Origin: Pseudomonadota bacterium
GTDB taxonomy: Bacteria > Pseudomonadota > Gammaproteobacteria > Burkholderiales > Gallionellaceae
Reading direction: 5' to 3'
DNA: 64,000 nt
Assembly (NCBI GenBank): GCA_021787435.1
Contig: JAJYLY010000010.1
Location: 16,931 to 80,930 of the forward strand
Positions 51,237 to 60,703 of the stretch are shown in pieces. Under the pieces are notes generated by a model that saw only the letters and a program-made list of their open reading frames with translations, did no database searches and was not told where the DNA came from. Numbering within the stretch: position 1 is the first letter of the stretch; every line of letters starts with the position of its first letter. The position numbers and the translations under genes are program-made.

Positions 51237-52367
51237 TCAGTTCGGTGCTGTTTGCATTCCCTTGGGAAAGAGCACCCACATCTGCCCTTTCTGCTTCATG
51301 CGGCCAGCCTCTGCCGCAGCCTCTTCCCCGAAGCCCCAGAAGAAATCTGCGCGCACCGCCCCCCTGATCGCTCCGCCCGTATCCTGTGCGAGCATCAGAC
51401 GGTTGAGCGGCTCAGCCCGATTCGGATACGTGGTAGACAGAAATACCGGAAAACCCAGCGGGATGGTGTGCGGGTCTATCGCAAGGCTGTACGCATCGGT
51501 TAGCGGCACGCCGAGCGCGCCCAACGGTGCAGACAAGCCCCCTGGCAATATTCGAAAGAAAACATAGCTCGGGTTCTGCTCCAAAAGCGCCTGCAGCTTG
51601 CCGCGATTCTTTTCGCCCCATTGCTTGATCCCCTGCATCGACGCCTGATCCAGCGTGAGTTCGCCCATTTCCACCAGTTTCTTGCCGATGGAAACATAGG
51701 GCCTGCCGTTCTGGTCTGCATAGCCCACCTTGACCATCTGTCCGTCCGGAAGTTCGATGCGGCCCGAGCCCTGTATCTGCAGGAAGAACAGATCGACCTC
51801 ATTGTCCACCCAGAAAAGCGCATGCTGTTCACCCCTCCCCCCGTCAATTTCCGCACGGCTGTAATAGGGAACGACACGGTGGCCATCGAGTCTTCCGCGC
51901 AGACGCAGACCCTTGAGCTCTGGATAAACATCGGTCAGCTCTATGTCCAGCAGGTCATCAGGTTCTGCATATAGCGGATACCTGAAACGAGCCGTTTTGA
52001 CGCGGCTTCCTGACAGCTTGGGTTCGTAGTAGCCCGTGATCAGCCCAAGTGACGTGCCGTCCGGATTGAACACATGGTAAGGCGTGAATACCGATTCAAA
52101 GAATACATGCAAGGCTTGATTGTCGGGTTGCATCATGCCTTCCGCCTGTATGCATACATCCTGCCAGCCGGGCTTGCTTTTCAGGACATGGCAGCTTTGC
52201 AGGAAGGCAGGCCAACTCGGCACGAGATCAGTGCTCTGCCAGTCCGGCAGCATCTCCCAGCTGCTTGCGACAAAAGGCTGCACAGGCGGCTTGACGGCAA
52301 CCGGCGCACAGGCCGCCAGAAAAAGCAGCGGCAGCAACCTTGCCCTAATGCAGTACGCGCGGTACAC
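51237..52367 (-). CDS. mltA: Membrane-bound lytic murein transglycosylase A
   Basis: The 376-residue product is a lipoprotein: signal peptide with lipobox LAAC and lipidation Cys20. The MltA domain includes TGYYEPKLSGSR and FLQIQGSGRIELPDG. A 3D domain at the C-terminus has LAQDTGGAIRGAVRADFFWGFGEEAA, which carries the catalytic aspartate. It cleaves the glycan strand of murein to 1,6-anhydro products at the outer membrane. The start appears to be GTG 52367, overlapping the end of apaG by 23 bases. Confidence 0.94.
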   Translation of the reverse strand: MYRAYCIRARLLPLLFLAACAPVAVKPPVQPFVASSWEMLPDWQSTDLVPSWPAFLQSCHVLKSKPGWQDVCIQAEGMMQPDNQALHVFFESVFTPYHVFNPDGTSLGLITGYYEPKLSGSRVKTARFRYPLYAEPDDLLDIELTDVYPELKGLRLRGRLDGHRVVPYYSRAEIDGGRGEQHALFWVDNEVDLFFLQIQGSGRIELPDGQMVKVGYADQNGRPYVSIGKKLVEMGELTLDQASMQGIKQWGEKNRGKLQALLEQNPSYVFFRILPGGLSAPLGALGVPLTDAYSLAIDPHTIPLGFPVFLSTTYPNRAEPLNRLMLAQDTGGAIRGAVRADFFWGFGEEAAAEAGRMKQKGQMWVLFPKGMQTAPN

Positions 52368-52728
52368 TTAAAACAAATTCCGGAATCTCGACATCAAACT
52401 CCGAACCGTCCTCGCCGCGCATCTGGTAGCTGCCGCGCATCGTGCCGACCTGGGTTGCCAGCACTGTGCCGCTGCTGTATTCAAAACTCTGGCTTGGCTG
52501 CAGCACGGGCTGCTCGCCGACCACGCCCTGACCGCGCACTTCCTGCACGTGGTTGTACGCATCGGTGATCACCCAATGGCGGCTGATGAGTCTGGCTGCG
52601 ACAGTACCCAGATTGGTGATGCTGATCGTGTACGAGAACACAAAACGATCAGCCGTTTCATCCGACTGTTCGGGCAGATATTTCACCTGAGTTTCTATGA
52701 CGATGCCATGTGGTTTATATTTTTCCAT
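52345..52728 (-). CDS. apaG: ApaG protein
   Basis: The 127-residue product is a single ApaG (DUF525) beta-sandwich domain: IVIETQVKYLPEQSDETADRFVFSYTISITNLG, HWVITDAYNHVQEVRGQGVVGEQPVL, and TMRGSYQMRGEDG. ApaG is named for its neighbour apaH in enterics and binds nucleotides or divalent metals, but its role is unknown. I chose ATG 52728 (MEKYKPHGI); the codons before it match nothing. It is co-transcribed with mltA, whose start lies within its 3' end. Confidence 0.94.
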   Translation of the reverse strand: MEKYKPHGIVIETQVKYLPEQSDETADRFVFSYTISITNLGTVAARLISRHWVITDAYNHVQEVRGQGVVGEQPVLQPSQSFEYSSGTVLATQVGTMRGSYQMRGEDGSEFDVEIPEFVLSVPRVLH

Positions 52729-52825
52729 GCACATCATTTGAACCGATTTTATCCGGCATCGCAAGAGTTAAAACTGAGTTTATGCTAATCTTGATATCCG
52801 GCAAGGCAAAAAACATCAAGCAAAC

Positions 52826-54343
52826 ATGAATGATTATCTGAAACGCATCCTTAATGCCCGCGTCTACGACGTGGCCATAGTATCCCCTCTGGAAGCGGCA
52901 TCCAGCTTGTCGGCACGTACCGGAAATAACATTCTGCTGAAGCGCGAAGACATGCAACCGGTGTTTTCATTCAAGCTGCGCGGCGCCTACAACAAGATGG
53001 CGCAGCTTGACGCTGCCGAGCTTGCACGGGGCGTGATCACCGCTTCCGCTGGCAACCATGCCCAAGGCGTTGCGCTTTCAGCCCACAAGCTTAATTGCCG
53101 CGCCATCATAGTGATGCCCACCACCACGCCCCAGGTCAAGATAGATGCAGTGAAGCATTTCGGCCAGCGTTCCGTTGAAATCGTGCTGCACGGCGACAGC
53201 TATAACGATGCCTTCGACCATGCGCTAAGTCTTGAGAAGAAGAACAAACTCACCTTCGTGCATCCGTTCGACGACCCGGACGTCATCGCAGGCCAAGGCA
53301 CAATAGGCATGGAAATATTGCGCCAGCACAGCCAGCCGATACACGCGATCTTCTGCGCGATCGGCGGCGGAGGCCTGATCTCGGGTGTTGCCGCATATGT
53401 CAAGTCGCTGCGTCCCGACATCAAAGTAATCGGCGTGCAAACCTGCGACTCGGATGCGATGTACCGCTCGATCAAGGCGAAAAGGCGGATTCAGCTTGCC
53501 GATGTCGGCCTGTTTGCGGACGGCACCGCAGTCAAACTGGCGGGCATAGAGACGCTGCGCATCTGCAGAAAGCATGTGGACGAAATCCTGCTCGTGGATA
53601 CCGATGCGGTATGCGCAGCGATCAGGGACGTATTCCAAGACACACGTTCCATCCTAGAACCTTCCGGCGCGTTGTCTGTCGCGGGCGCGAAGCTCTATGC
53701 AAAACGCGAAGGGTTGAAGGATAAAACGCTGGTCACCGTATGCAGCGGCGCGAACATGAATTTCGACAGACTGCGCTTTGTCGCCGAGCGCGCAGACATC
53801 GGCGAAAAACGCGAATCGCTCCTAGCCGTGACAATACCAGAGACCCCGGGCAGCTTCCGCAAATTCTGCTCGCTGCTTGGCCGCCGCAACATCACAGAAT
53901 TCAACTACCGCTTTGCCGACCCGAAATCCGCTCAGGTGTTTGTCGGCATACAGGTGAAAAATGAAACGGAATCAAGCGAACTGGTGGGGAAATTGCAGAG
54001 CCATGAGCTGCCCACGCTCGATTTGTCAGACAACGAAATGGCCAAGCTGCACCTGCGCCACCTGGTGGGCGGCAGAGCTCCCGAGGTAGACAACGAGATT
54101 CTTTACCGCTTCGAGTTCCCTGAACGTCCGGGCGCGCTGATGAATTTCCTAAACAGCATGAACCACAGCTGGAACATCAGCCTGTTCCACTACCGCAACC
54201 ACGGCGCGGATTACGGCCGCGTGCTGGTTGGCATGCAGGTTCCAAGGCACGACAAGAAGGCATTCACCGGATTTCTCAAGACGCTGGGTTACCGTTACTG
54301 GGATGAGACCGGCAACCCCGCATACAAGCTGTTTCTTGGGTAA
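52826..54343 (+). CDS. ilvA: Biosynthetic threonine ammonia-lyase
   Basis: This 505-residue PLP enzyme deaminates threonine to 2-oxobutanoate, the first step of isoleucine synthesis. The PLP lysine is in PVFSFKLRGAYNKM near residue 52, with the glycine loop GGGGLISGVAAYVKSL further on. Two ACT-like regulatory domains follow (ESLLAVTIPETPGSFRKFC and YRFEFPERPGALMNFLNSM), so isoleucine feedback is expected. Length fits the biosynthetic form. The apaG gene diverges from it; a damaged toxin-antitoxin locus follows. Confidence 0.96.
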   Translation: MNDYLKRILNARVYDVAIVSPLEAASSLSARTGNNILLKREDMQPVFSFKLRGAYNKMAQLDAAELARGVITASAGNHAQGVALSAHKLNCRAIIVMPTTTPQVKIDAVKHFGQRSVEIVLHGDSYNDAFDHALSLEKKNKLTFVHPFDDPDVIAGQGTIGMEILRQHSQPIHAIFCAIGGGGLISGVAAYVKSLRPDIKVIGVQTCDSDAMYRSIKAKRRIQLADVGLFADGTAVKLAGIETLRICRKHVDEILLVDTDAVCAAIRDVFQDTRSILEPSGALSVAGAKLYAKREGLKDKTLVTVCSGANMNFDRLRFVAERADIGEKRESLLAVTIPETPGSFRKFCSLLGRRNITEFNYRFADPKSAQVFVGIQVKNETESSELVGKLQSHELPTLDLSDNEMAKLHLRHLVGGRAPEVDNEILYRFEFPERPGALMNFLNSMNHSWNISLFHYRNHGADYGRVLVGMQVPRHDKKAFTGFLKTLGYRYWDETGNPAYKLFLG

Positions 54344-54370
54344 AATTGCGGCATAGTGCAGGAAGGAACA

Positions 54371-54661
54371 ATGCGCAAGGACGAAGTATTAAAATTGCTG
54401 GCCCAACACAAACCCGAACTAGTGCGGTGCTTCGGTATTACCGATTTAGCCGTGTTCGGCTCGACTGCACGAGATGAATCAAGTGAGGGCAGCGATATTG
54501 ACTTGGTGGTGGAGTTCGATGAACGCTCTACAGCGAAACGTTATTTCGGGGTGCAGTTCTACCTGGAGGATTTGCTAGAATGCCCCATTGATTTAGTACA
54601 GAAGAGCGTCATACGTGCCGAGTTGAAGCCATATATAGAAAAGGATCGGATTCATGTCTGA
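54371..54661 (+). CDS. mntA: MntA-type nucleotidyltransferase antitoxin
   Basis: The 96-residue product is a minimal nucleotidyltransferase with the complete GS-x10-DxD signature (G30, S31, D42, D44 in FGSTARDESSEGSDIDLVVEF). In HEPN-MNT systems this protein neutralises the HepT RNase by adding AMP to a tyrosine. ATG 54371 has AGGAAGGA just upstream. It overlaps the hepT start by eight bases, the usual coupled layout. The toxin reading frame is destroyed, so this antitoxin has no obvious local target. Confidence 0.85.
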   Translation: MRKDEVLKLLAQHKPELVRCFGITDLAVFGSTARDESSEGSDIDLVVEFDERSTAKRYFGVQFYLEDLLECPIDLVQKSVIRAELKPYIEKDRIHV

Positions 54662-54962
54662 GCCATTACAGAGGGAATGGCGTTTTTATGTTTCCGATAT
54701 GATCGGCTTTGCAGAAAAGGTCACGGCCTACACCGAAGGCCATGATCAGGAACGGTTTGTAGCAAGCGGCCTCAATTTATGAAGCCCCCGTGCACAACCT
54801 TATCCTGCCGGGTGAAGCAGCAACTCACATTCCAGAGCATGTGCGAACTTTTGCCAGCGCAATCAACTGGAGGCAGATCGTCGCACACGCAATCGTCTAA
54901 TACATGGCTAGGTAGGCATCAATAACGATATTGTCTGGGACATCGTAAAACTGATTAACTGA
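54654..54962 (+). pseudogene. hepT: HepT (HEPN) toxin, frameshifted
   Basis: ATG 54654 opens MSEPLQREWRFYVSDMIGFA and runs 42 codons to a TGA. In shifted frames the protein continues as YEAPVHNLILPGEAATHIPE, then INWRQIVA, then RTRNRLIHG followed by a TAG, and VGINNDIVWDIVK. These pieces align in order with DUF86/HepT. The RNase motif R-x4-H-x-Y survives as RNRLIHG with a stop codon in place of the tyrosine that MntA would modify. At least two frameshifts and two stops make it non-functional. Confidence 0.85.
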
Positions 54963-55136
54963 TGATTTCCAAAGACACGCTTTCGCAGCTACTTACAAAA
55001 CTTTGCTTCAAGAAACAGGGCGCGATATGCTGAGAAACGATCGGCTCCGGCATCTTAAAGGCCGTAATCATGTCCGCACCCGCCGGGAAGCATGCCATCA
55101 TGCAGCGGTATTTGTGAAAACTCTAACCGTATTTCA
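54963..55136 (+). other. Gap before the cyclo-ligase gene
   Basis: An ATG overlapping the hepT end (54962) opens a 23-codon frame, MISKDTLSQLLTKLCFKKQG and three more residues, which resembles the first residues of some DNA methyltransferase-like proteins, but it stops at once. Nothing else is recognisable. I looked for 6S RNA, which sits before this gene in some proteobacteria, and did not see its central-bubble features. Confidence 0.35.
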
Positions 55137-55772
55137 ATGAACCAATCAAATGATAAGCAGCAAATCAGAAAAATCATCCTGTCGCTGCGCGATCAATTGC
55201 CTGGCGGCATCAAGGACGCCCATGACTCAGCAATTCTCGCGCGGCTGTTGCAGATGCCCGAATACATCCAGGCCGAAACGGTGCTGGGCTACATGAATTT
55301 CGGCAGCGAGTTTGCCAGCGAGCATTGGGTAGCCCAGGCTCTAAAGGATGGCAAGCGCCTCGTTCTGCCCCGCGTCAACCGCCATACCAACATGCTCGAC
55401 CTGTATTACCTGGATGATCTGGAAAGCCAGCTGGGGTCGGGCTTGTGGGGCATACGCGAACCCGTCGTCGAACGCGCCAAACGGCTAAATGCAATAAATG
55501 AGGTAGAATTCGCCCTGTTGCCCGGAATCGCGTTCAGCAAAAATGGCGCGCGGCTGGGTTATGGAGGCGGATTCTACGACAAGCTGCTGGCTCCGGCCGG
55601 CCAGTCTCGTCCTGTGCTGGCTGTTGCCGCATACGGCATACAAGTCGTGGAAGCTCTACCGCAGGAAGAAACCGATATCGGGGTGGAGTGGATAGTCACC
55701 GAAAGCGAAATCATCCACTGCCGGCAAAAGATAAATTTTAGTGAGAGTATGCAAGATGGCAAATACAGCTGA
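55137..55772 (+). CDS. 5-formyltetrahydrofolate cyclo-ligase
   Basis: The 211-residue product matches the YgfA/MTHFS family, which converts 5-formyl-THF to 5,10-methenyl-THF with ATP. Recognisable parts are RKIILSLRDQLPG, VLGYMNFGSEF, KRLVLPRVNRHTNMLDLYYL, and the active-site region FALLPGIAFSKNGARLGYGGGFYDKLL. The ATG at 55137 gives the standard N-terminus. Its 3' end runs 17 bases into aceE, an unusually long overlap, so its last few residues are lineage-specific. Confidence 0.92.
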   Translation: MNQSNDKQQIRKIILSLRDQLPGGIKDAHDSAILARLLQMPEYIQAETVLGYMNFGSEFASEHWVAQALKDGKRLVLPRVNRHTNMLDLYYLDDLESQLGSGLWGIREPVVERAKRLNAINEVEFALLPGIAFSKNGARLGYGGGFYDKLLAPAGQSRPVLAVAAYGIQVVEALPQEETDIGVEWIVTESEIIHCRQKINFSESMQDGKYS

Positions 55773-58422
55773 CAACGATCCGCAAGAAACCCAGGAATGG
55801 CTTGAAGCCCTGGAATCGGTGCTGAAATACGAGGGCGCGGATCGCGTTCATTTTCTGCTGGGTCAATTGATAGACAAGGCGAGAAGTTCAGGCGCTGGTG
55901 TGCCATTCAGCGCGACCACTCCTTATTGCAACACCATCGCGCTAGGCGACGAGGAGAGGTCAAGCGGCAACAGGGAACTCGAGCATCGCATACGCGCGTT
56001 GACGCGCTGGAATGCGATGGCGCTGGTATTGAATGCCAACCGCGATTCTTCGGAGCTGGGCGGTCATATCGCAAGCTTTGCTTCGGCCGCCACGCTGTAC
56101 GATGTGGCGTTCAACCATTTCTTCCACGGCAAAACCGACAAACACGGCGGTGACCTGGTATATTTCCAGGGCCATTCTTCCCCCGGCATATATGCGCGCG
56201 CCTTCCTGGAAGGGCGCATCACCGAGGCGCAGATGTACAAGTTCCGCCAGGAAGCAAAAGGCGACGGGCTTTCCTCCTATCCCCATCCCTGGCTGATGCC
56301 GAGCTTCTGGCAGTTCCCCACCGTGTCCATGGGCCTGGGTCCCTTGATGGCGATCTATCAGGCGCGCTTCATGCGCTACCTGCAGCATCGCGGCCTGGTG
56401 GAAACCAATGGGCGCAAAGTGTGGGCCTATCTCGGTGACGGCGAGACGGACGAACCGGAATCTCTGGGTGCGGTCTCGATGGCCGGACGCGAGAAGCTCG
56501 ACAACCTGATCTTCGTGGTGAACTGTAACCTGCAACGCCTGGACGGCCCGGTTCGCGGCAACGGCAAGATCCTGCAGGAGCTTGAAGGCGTGTTCAGGGG
56601 TGCCGGCTGGAACGTGATCAAAGTCGTCTGGGGCAGCCAGTGGGACCGCCTTTTCGCCAAGGACAAGAAGGGCCTGTTGCAAAAACGCATGCAGGAAGTG
56701 GTCGACGGCGAATACCAGACCTACAAGTCCAAGAACGGCGCTTATGTGCGCGAACACTTCTTCGGCAAGTATCCCGAGCTCCTGGAGATGGTGGCCGACA
56801 TGTCCGACGACGAGATATGGCGATTGAACCGCGGCGGCCATGATTCTGACAAGGTGTATGCGGCTTATGCGGCAGCCACCAGGCACACCGGCCAGCCCAC
56901 GGTGATACTGGCCAAGACCGTCAAGGGTTACGGCATGGGCGAAGCGGGCGAGGCGCAGAACATCACCCACCAGCAGAAGAAAATGGCAGGCCAGGTGTTG
57001 CTCGCGTTCCGCGACCGCTTCAACCTGCCTCTGAACGATGCGGAAGTCGCCAGCCTTAAGTTCTACCGTCCGCCCGAGGACAGCCTGGAGATGAAATACC
57101 TGAAAGAGCGCACAGCACAGATGGGCGCTGTGCCAGCGCGCAACCCCGCCACTGAAGCGCTGAAAATTCCCGCGCTTTCCGCGTTCGATTCGCTGCTCAA
57201 AAGCACGGAAGGGCGCGAGATATCCACCACCATGGCCTTCGTGCGGCTTCTGGGCATCCTGGTTAAGGACAAGAACATCGGTCGCCAGGTGGTGCCCATC
57301 GTGCCGGACGAGTCGCGTACCTTCGGCATGGAAGGCATGTTCAGACAGCTGGGCATCTTTTCGCAGGTCGGGCAGCTTTACACGCCACAGGATGCGGACC
57401 AGCTGATGTTCTACAAGGAAGACAAAACAGGCCAGATACTTCAGGAAGGCATCAACGAGGCGGGCGCGATGTCGTCGTGGATCGCGGCAGCGACTGCCTA
57501 TGCCAACCACGGCAAGGCCATGCTGCCCTTCTACATCTACTATTCGATGTTCGGCTTCCAGCGCATAGGCGATCTGGCCTGGGCGGCAGGCGACATGCGC
57601 GCCCGCGGCTTTCTGCTGGGCGGCACTGCAGGCAGGACGACCTTGAATGGCGAAGGCCTGCAGCACGAGGACGGCCACAGCCACCTGATGTCCGCGATGA
57701 TACCGAACTGCGTCTCCTACGACCCGACCTTCGCCTATGAACTGGCCGTGATTATCCAGGACGGCATGCGCCGCATGTATGTCGAACAGGAAGATGTGTT
57801 CTATTACCTCACGCTGATGAACGAAAACTACGCGCATCCTTCGATGCCCGAAGGCGTGGAGGATGGCATCATCAGGGGCATGTATCTACTCAGAGGTCAG
57901 GAGTCAGGAATTAGCAAACAGAAGAAACCCGTCGTACAACTAATGGGCAGCGGCACGATACTGCGCGAAGTGATAGAAGCGGCAGATCTGCTGGAAAAGG
58001 ATTTCGGCGTGAATTCGAATATCTGGAGCGTGACCAGCTTCACCGAGCTGCGCCGCGACGGGCTGGACTGCGAGCGCTGGAACATGCTGCACCCCGAGGC
58101 AAAACCCCGCAAGAGCTATGTCGAGCAATGCATGGAAAAACAGCAAGGACCGGTGATCGCCGCAACCGACTATATGCGCTCTTTCGCCGACCAGATACGC
58201 GGTTTTCTGCCCAAGGGCTACAAGGTACTGGGCACGGATGGTTTCGGCAGGTCGGACACAAGAAAGCACCTGCGAGAATTCTTCGAGGTGAACCGTTTCT
58301 ATGTCGCTTTGGCCGCGCTTAAGGCGCTGGCAGACGAAGGAACCATCAAGGCATCCGAAGTGAGCCGCGCAATCGCGCTTTACAACATCGATCCGGACAA
58401 ACCCAATCCAGTGACGGTTTAG
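55756..58422 (+). CDS. aceE: Pyruvate dehydrogenase E1 component, homodimeric
   Basis: This 888-residue thiamine-diphosphate enzyme decarboxylates pyruvate and acetylates the lipoyl arm of AceF. The ThDP/Mg motif GDGETDEPES and the following VNCNLQRLDGPVRGNGK are intact, as is HEDGHSHLMSAMIPN in the C-terminal half. Near residue 714 the sequence LLRGQESGISKQKKPVVQLM replaces the short charged linker of relatives. Its DNA (57890-57910) contains AGGTCAGGAGTCAGGAATT, the same type of word as in intergenic repeats here. ATG 55756 has a weak GAGAG site and lies within the preceding gene. Confidence 0.97.
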   Translation: MANTADNDPQETQEWLEALESVLKYEGADRVHFLLGQLIDKARSSGAGVPFSATTPYCNTIALGDEERSSGNRELEHRIRALTRWNAMALVLNANRDSSELGGHIASFASAATLYDVAFNHFFHGKTDKHGGDLVYFQGHSSPGIYARAFLEGRITEAQMYKFRQEAKGDGLSSYPHPWLMPSFWQFPTVSMGLGPLMAIYQARFMRYLQHRGLVETNGRKVWAYLGDGETDEPESLGAVSMAGREKLDNLIFVVNCNLQRLDGPVRGNGKILQELEGVFRGAGWNVIKVVWGSQWDRLFAKDKKGLLQKRMQEVVDGEYQTYKSKNGAYVREHFFGKYPELLEMVADMSDDEIWRLNRGGHDSDKVYAAYAAATRHTGQPTVILAKTVKGYGMGEAGEAQNITHQQKKMAGQVLLAFRDRFNLPLNDAEVASLKFYRPPEDSLEMKYLKERTAQMGAVPARNPATEALKIPALSAFDSLLKSTEGREISTTMAFVRLLGILVKDKNIGRQVVPIVPDESRTFGMEGMFRQLGIFSQVGQLYTPQDADQLMFYKEDKTGQILQEGINEAGAMSSWIAAATAYANHGKAMLPFYIYYSMFGFQRIGDLAWAAGDMRARGFLLGGTAGRTTLNGEGLQHEDGHSHLMSAMIPNCVSYDPTFAYELAVIIQDGMRRMYVEQEDVFYYLTLMNENYAHPSMPEGVEDGIIRGMYLLRGQESGISKQKKPVVQLMGSGTILREVIEAADLLEKDFGVNSNIWSVTSFTELRRDGLDCERWNMLHPEAKPRKSYVEQCMEKQQGPVIAATDYMRSFADQIRGFLPKGYKVLGTDGFGRSDTRKHLREFFEVNRFYVALAALKALADEGTIKASEVSRAIALYNIDPDKPNPVTV

Positions 58423-58437
58423 GATTAGGAGAAACAA

Positions 58438-59703
58438 GTGGCAGATACAACAAGCAAGCCCGGTGCGGGCATTAAACAGGTACTGGTGCCGGATATCGGC
58501 GATTACAAGGGCGTGAATGTCATCGAGGTGATGGTCAAGCCAGGCGATGCGATCAACGTCGATGACACACTACTGACGCTGGAAACCGACAAGGCCGCGA
58601 TGGACGTGCCTTCCCCCTATGCCGGCATCGTCAAGGAGCTGCACGTCGAGATCGGCGACAAGGTATCCAAGGATACGCTCATCCTGGTGCTGGAAACGGC
58701 CAGCGATACGGCTTCCGAGCCAGCTGCCGAACCTGCCAAGACGGCGCCAGCAGCTTCACCTGCAGCTTCACCTGCACCAGCCTCACCCCTTTCAACTGCA
58801 GAAACTGCCGCATCAGTAGGCGGGCACGCAAGCCCTGCGATCAGGCGTTTCGCGCGCGAATTGGGCGTGGACATCGCAAGAGTTTCCGGCAGCGGAACCA
58901 AGGGACGCGTGACGAAAGAAGATGTGCAAATTTTTGTCAAGTCCGCGCTAGCTGGCGGAACGGGCGGAGGTCTACAGGTAGCGGACATGCCGGCTTTCGA
59001 TTTCGCCAAATACGGCACGATCGAAACCGTGCCCCTTTCCAGAATACAGAAGATCTCCGGCGCGAACCTGCACCGCAACTGGGTCAACATTCCGCATGTC
59101 ACGCAATTCGACGAGGCTGACATCACAGACATGGACGAATTCCGCAAGCAGCTCTCAGCGGAATACGCCGCCCAAAACATCAAGATCACCCCACTCGCCT
59201 TCATGCTGAAGGCTGCAGTCACCGCATTGCAGCAGTTCCCCAAGTTCAACGCTTCGCTTGACGGCGAGAATCTGGTGTTGAAGCAGTATTTCCATATCGG
59301 CGTGGCGGTCGACACACCTGACGGACTTGTGGTTCCCGTGCTGCGCGATGTGAACAAGAAGGGTATCGTGCAGCTCGCAAAAGAGCTTGCCGAGATTTCG
59401 GCAAAGGCGCGCGAGAAGAAGATCACCGCAGCGGACATGCAGGGCGGCTGCTTCACCATCTCCAGTTTGGGCGGTATCGGCGGCACAGCCTTCACACCCA
59501 TCATCAATGCGCCCGAGGTGGCGATTCTGGGCGTGTCGCGCGCCGTGATGAAGCCAGTGTACCAGGAAGGCGAATTCGTGCCGCGTCTGATGCTGCCTTT
59601 ATCCGTATCCTACGACCACAGGGTGATCGACGGTGCGCTGGCCGCACGCTTTTCGACCTATCTTGCTCAGGTGCTATCCGATATCCGTCGCTTGGCGCTG
59701 TGA
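58438..59703 (+). CDS. aceF: Pyruvate dehydrogenase E2, dihydrolipoamide acetyltransferase
   Basis: The 421-residue core subunit has a single lipoyl domain (residues 12-85, lipoyl lysine in [11 protein letters not shown]) and an Ala/Pro-rich linker of about 40 residues. A peripheral-subunit-binding domain follows ([33 protein letters not shown]), then the catalytic domain ending in [16 protein letters not shown]. coli has three lipoyl domains and many relatives have one or two. GTG 58438 follows AGGAG. E3 (lpd) is not next; nadD overlaps the stop as GTGA, so lpd must lie elsewhere. Confidence 0.96.
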   Translation: MADTTSKPGAGIKQVLVPDIGDYKGVNVIEVMVKPGDAINVDDTLLTLETDKAAMDVPSPYAGIVKELHVEIGDKVSKDTLILVLETASDTASEPAAEPAKTAPAASPAASPAPASPLSTAETAASVGGHASPAIRRFARELGVDIARVSGSGTKGRVTKEDVQIFVKSALAGGTGGGLQVADMPAFDFAKYGTIETVPLSRIQKISGANLHRNWVNIPHVTQFDEADITDMDEFRKQLSAEYAAQNIKITPLAFMLKAAVTALQQFPKFNASLDGENLVLKQYFHIGVAVDTPDGLVVPVLRDVNKKGIVQLAKELAEISAKAREKKITAADMQGGCFTISSLGGIGGTAFTPIINAPEVAILGVSRAVMKPVYQEGEFVPRLMLPLSVSYDHRVIDGALAARFSTYLAQVLSDIRRLAL

Positions 59704-60347
59704 AGCCGATCGGCATCCTGGGCGGCACCTTCGACCCAATACACTACGGCCATCTGCGCTTGGCCGAGGAAATGCTGGAGCTTGCGAAACTGGAACAGAT
59801 TCGCTTCATCCCGACTGGAAACCCGCCGCACCGGGATGCGCCGGGTGTTTCTGCACTGCACAGAAGTGCGATGGTGAAGCTCGCCATCGCAGGCCAGCCC
59901 GCCTTTGTGCTTGACGAGCGCGAGGTTGCAAAACAGGGCAAGTGCTATACCGTGGACACGCTCAAGGAATTGCGCAGCGAGCTTGGGGATGCGCAGCCGC
60001 TATGCCTTTTGATGGGCGGCGACGCATTCTTACAGCTCTACACATGGCATGAATGGGAAAGCATACTGGATCTTGCTCACATCGTGGTAGGCTACCGCCC
60101 CGGATTTCCCGTTGAAGAACCGGGAGTAGCGCCAAAACTGTATGCACATTACAAAAAGCGCCTGTGCAACGTCGAACATCTTGCACAGCAACCGTCAGGC
60201 GGCATAGCCGAGCTTGCGATACCCAAACTCGAAATATCCGCCACGCTGATCCGTTTGCGGGTCGCCGAGAACCGCACCATACGTTACCTTTTGCCTGACA
60301 CCGTGGCTAATTACATCTATAAACACCATCTATACACATCATGCTAA
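59700..60347 (+). CDS. nadD: Nicotinate-nucleotide adenylyltransferase
   Basis: The 215-residue product makes nicotinate adenine dinucleotide, the penultimate step of NAD synthesis. The nucleotidyltransferase motif [17 protein letters not shown] begins near residue 8, and the C-terminal [10 protein letters not shown] is the usual ISSTxIR equivalent. The start is GTG 59700, overlapping aceF by four bases. The last codons overlap rsfS by seven bases. nadD-rsfS-rlmH is a conserved cluster. Confidence 0.95.
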   Translation: MKPIGILGGTFDPIHYGHLRLAEEMLELAKLEQIRFIPTGNPPHRDAPGVSALHRSAMVKLAIAGQPAFVLDEREVAKQGKCYTVDTLKELRSELGDAQPLCLLMGGDAFLQLYTWHEWESILDLAHIVVGYRPGFPVEEPGVAPKLYAHYKKRLCNVEHLAQQPSGGIAELAIPKLEISATLIRLRVAENRTIRYLLPDTVANYIYKHHLYTSC

Positions 60348-60703
60348 CTACTGAAGAAAAAATCAAAGCTGTGGTCGCAGCGCTCGAAGACATCAAGGCC
60401 ACCGACATCACCGTGATCGACACCAGCAAACTGAGCTCGCTGTTCGACCGCATGGTCATTGCCTCCGCCAACTCCACCCGGCAGACCAAGGCGCTGGCCG
60501 ACAATGTGGCCGTTAAGCTTAAGGCGCTGGGCGAGGAAATCTACGGCCGCGAAGGCGAGGAAAGCGGAGAATGGATACTGGTGGACCTAAATGAAGTGCT
60601 GGTGCATATCATGCAGCCTGCCGTCCGCGCCCATTACAATCTCGAAGAGCTTTGGAGTAAGGCCCAGGCTGCACGCCCCAAACTCGCACCCGAACAAAAG
60701 TGA
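60341..60703 (+). CDS. rsfS: Ribosome silencing factor RsfS
   Basis: The 120-residue product binds ribosomal protein uL14 and blocks subunit joining when nutrients are low. The family segments DITVIDTSKLSSLFDRMVIASANSTRQTKALADNV and EGEESGEWILVDLNEVLVHIMQPAVRAHYNLEELW are complete. ATG 60341 overlaps the nadD stop, and its own TGA overlaps the rlmH start as GTGA, so the cluster is tightly coupled. Confidence 0.96.
   Translation: MLTTEEKIKAVVAALEDIKATDITVIDTSKLSSLFDRMVIASANSTRQTKALADNVAVKLKALGEEIYGREGEESGEWILVDLNEVLVHIMQPAVRAHYNLEELWSKAQAARPKLAPEQK

Noticed and set aside
54963..55136. 6S RNA upstream of the 5-formyl-THF cyclo-ligase gene
   Set aside because: This position holds ssrS in some proteobacteria, but the segment lacks a long imperfect hairpin with a central bubble.
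55960..57837. A 625-codon open frame on the minus strand opposite aceE
   Set aside because: It mirrors the codon pattern of a certain aceE gene, has low-complexity His/Val/Gln-rich content and resembles no family; long antisense frames are common in GC-rich coding DNA.
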